Of a DNA stretch of 23,756 nt, positions 22,039-23,756 are shown one piece after another. Source of the DNA: JAAYCI01 sp964370445 (GTDB lineage: Bacteria; Bacillota; Clostridia; Oscillospirales; Ruminococcaceae); the NCBI GenBank assembly GCA_964370445.1, contig CAYJJK010000035.1, forward strand, positions 1-23,756, written 5' to 3'. Each line of letters starts with the position of its first letter. The stretch's first letter is position 1. Both the position numbers and the translations under genes were made by a program. Under the pieces are notes generated by a model. That model saw only the letters and a list, made by a program, of their open reading frames with translations. It made no database searches and was not told where the DNA came from.

Positions 22039-23739
22039 CTAGTGAGCAGTAAAATATTTTCTGTAAAACTCTTGAGACTCCTCATAAAGTGCCTTGTCTT
22101 CGTCGTTCTGTGGCAGTTCCACAGCGGTGAGGGCACCGGTGGGGCACACGGATACACACATACCACAGCCACGGCACTCTTTTTCATCCACTTTCATCAC
22201 AGGGAAGTCCAAGGTGCGTGCATCATAGCAGCATACTGCCACACAACGGCCACAGTTTACACAACCACATTTTAGGCAACGTTCTGCTTCATCACGGGCA
22301 GCATCTTCAGCAAGGCCAAGCTCCACTTCATCGAAGTTTGCTTTGCGCGAGCAAGCCGAGAGACAATCCGAAACTTTGGCAGGGTTGTGCTCGTTTGTGA
22401 TGGGTGACAAACGCAGTTCGCGTTTTTCAGATTCATCAATGAGTGCACCATTGCCACCAAAGGATTTGTCAATCTCGCAAGCAGCATCACGGCCCGAAGC
22501 GATGGCTTTAATGACGGAAGCCGGGCCGTATAGGCAGTCACCGGCAATATATACGCCTTTTTCAGTGGATTCAAACTGGCCGTCCACAATACCGGGCATA
22601 AAGTCGGCAACAATTTTTTGGCCAATTGCCAAGATAACAAGATCAGCATCTACAGAAACAGCAGCTTCACCAGAAGGCACAGGGCGACGACGGCCACTTT
22701 CGTCTGCCTCGCCAAGTTTCATGGGGGTGTATGTAAGTTTGCCGGCTGATACCGATTCCGGTGCAGCAAGCAAGCACAGTTTTACGCCCTCTTCTTCTGC
22801 ATGCTCGATTTCTTCTTTGTAAGCAGGCATTTCGTCACGGCTACGACGGTATACAATAGATACATCTGAAGCACCAAGGCGAAGAGCACTACGTGCGGCG
22901 TCCACTGCCACATTGCCACCGCCAATAACGGCCACTTTTTTGCCATCAAGACGAGCGGCTTTACCAAGGTTGGAATCACGCAGGAACGATACGCCCGAAA
23001 CACACAGGTCAGCGCCGGTAATATCCATGGGGCTATCACCATGAGCACCTACAGCAATCAGGATACGCTCATAACCTTCTGCGCGCAGTTTGTCTAGGCT
23101 ATCAATGGCGCTGTTTGTTTCAATTTCAACACCCATACGCTCGATACGAGCAACTTCGTTAGCCAAGATATCAGCTGGTAGACGGTAATCGGGGATACCT
23201 ACAGCTAGCATGCCGCCGGCTTTTGGAAGTGCTTCAAATACTTTTACTTTGTAGCCTTCTTTAGCTAAATAGTATGCAGCAGAAAGACCACCGGGGCCTG
23301 CACCAATGATGGCTACTTTTTTGCCATTATCTGCTTTGACGGCAGGAATTGGCAGTTCTTTTCCATATTTTTCATATACTTTATCGGCAGCAGTACGTTT
23401 AATCAAGCGGATGTCAACGCTCTCATCAGTATCGGCACGACGGCATTTGCTTTCGCAAGGGTGATCGCACACACGGCCACAGATGGCAGGGAAGGGGTTG
23501 GTTAAGCTTACACGGTTGTAAGCTTCGGTATAATTGCCACGGCGCACATCTTCTACATATTGAGGCACATTTACACCAGCTGGACATGCATCTTGGCAAG
23601 GTGCATAATCAGCATTATAGCTAAACTGAAGGCGGCCGATATACTCGGTTGGTGGGAAGTTTACCTGTGCCACGCCAACGGTTTCTGCAAGGCTGTTGAA
23701 GCCAAGTTTTTTTCCAAGTTTCGACAAATCATAGCACAT
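22039..23739 (-). CDS. GltD/NfnB-like NAD(P)-FAD iron-sulfur oxidoreductase with C-terminal ferredoxin module (possibly 5'-incomplete)
   Basis: From the ATG at 23739 this encodes 566 residues. An N-terminal Cys-rich segment (C48, C52, then C87, C91, C95, C99 in PFPAICGRVCDHPCESKC) is the [4Fe-4S] domain of glutamate synthase small subunits. FAD binding is shown by AIIGAGPGGLSAAYYLA (about 144-159), NAD(P)H binding by AVIGGGNVAVDAARSALRLG (270-289), and YIAGDCLYGP is at 397-406. The extra C-terminus has CLKCGCVNCGRCVAVCC (488-504) and CRGCGMCVSVCP (522-533), so it carries more clusters than plain GltD. It may oxidise NAD(P)H and pass electrons to ferredoxin or a partner; the partner is not visible. 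No ribosome binding site precedes the ATG, and the frame stays open to the window edge (D-Y-I-E-H before Met), so the real start may lie outside. Confidence 0.85.
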   Translation of the reverse strand: MCYDLSKLGKKLGFNSLAETVGVAQVNFPPTEYIGRLQFSYNADYAPCQDACPAGVNVPQYVEDVRRGNYTEAYNRVSLTNPFPAICGRVCDHPCESKCRRADTDESVDIRLIKRTAADKVYEKYGKELPIPAVKADNGKKVAIIGAGPGGLSAAYYLAKEGYKVKVFEALPKAGGMLAVGIPDYRLPADILANEVARIERMGVEIETNSAIDSLDKLRAEGYERILIAVGAHGDSPMDITGADLCVSGVSFLRDSNLGKAARLDGKKVAVIGGGNVAVDAARSALRLGASDVSIVYRRSRDEMPAYKEEIEHAEEEGVKLCLLAAPESVSAGKLTYTPMKLGEADESGRRRPVPSGEAAVSVDADLVILAIGQKIVADFMPGIVDGQFESTEKGVYIAGDCLYGPASVIKAIASGRDAACEIDKSFGGNGALIDESEKRELRLSPITNEHNPAKVSDCLSACSRKANFDEVELGLAEDAARDEAERCLKCGCVNCGRCVAVCCYDARTLDFPVMKVDEKECRGCGMCVSVCPTGALTAVELPQNDEDKALYEESQEFYRKYFTAH

Positions 23740-23756
23740 ATGCTCGATGTAGTCGA

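Noticed and set aside
21854..22042. 62-codon + strand frame between the terminator and the GltD-like gene
   Set aside because: It begins inside the terminator hairpin, has no ribosome binding site, no recognisable family, and runs antisense through the 3' untranslated region and the GltD-like stop codon.

Overview
The window looks like chromosomal DNA of an anaerobic, moderately AT-rich Bacillota, most likely a Clostridia (Lachnospirales-like) species. The basis is strong GGAGG-type ribosome binding sites, tightly overlapping genes, an oxygen-independent (Cbi-type) cobalamin pathway, the C5 (glutamyl-tRNA) route to aminolevulinate, and several iron-sulfur flavoproteins. The genus cannot be fixed from the sequence alone.

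Region 1 (1-17157, + strand) is one long biosynthetic array of 19 genes in the order cbiJ (5'-truncated by the window edge), cbiET, cbiA, cobT, cobU, cobS, a short CobU-like gene, cobC, cbiB, [92-nt gap], cobD, cbiP, cobO, cbiC, hemA, sirC-like, hemC, cobA-hemD, hemB, hemL. The genes overlap (usually by 4 nt, ATGA/GTGA) or are separated by 1 to 15 nt, except for the gap before cobD. Together they encode glutamyl-tRNA to aminolevulinate (hemA, hemL), aminolevulinate to uroporphyrinogen III (hemB, hemC, hemD), uroporphyrinogen III to precorrin-2 and sirohydrochlorin (cobA, sirC-like), several ring-modification steps (cbiC, cbiET, cbiJ), side-chain amidation (cbiA, cbiP), cobalt adenosylation (cobO), aminopropanol arm synthesis and attachment (cobD, cbiB), and nucleotide loop assembly (cobT, cobU, cobS, cobC). 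The remaining ring-contraction and methylation genes (cbiK/X, cbiL, cbiH, cbiF, cbiG, cbiD), and any cobalamin riboswitch, are not in this window and probably lie upstream of base 1.

Region 2 (17158-20861, reading on the - strand) converges on region 1 at a hairpin terminator. It holds a five-gene operon for a multi-subunit, iron-sulfur-linked flavoprotein dehydrogenase. In transcription order the subunits are a plant-type [2Fe-2S] protein, an FAD/NAD(P)-binding protein, a 2x[4Fe-4S] ferredoxin-like protein, a BFD-like [2Fe-2S] protein, and a DAO-family amine/amino-acid dehydrogenase. The order matches the archaeal dye-linked proline dehydrogenase clusters (pdhA-F-X-B) with the A subunit split in two; the substrate is unknown. 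The operon has a near-consensus promoter (TTGAAA-N17-TATAAT) with a HutC-type operator candidate over its start site, and a long palindrome further upstream.

Region 3 (20889-21626, - strand) is the HutC/UTRA-type GntR regulator gene, with its own promoter and terminator, directly upstream of that operon and presumably controlling it.

Region 4 (21836-23756, - strand) is a GltD/NfnB-like NADPH-FAD iron-sulfur oxidoreductase with an extra C-terminal ferredoxin module. Its frame stays open to the right window edge, and it is followed downstream by a strong hairpin terminator. No tRNA, rRNA, CRISPR array, insertion sequence or phage gene was recognised.
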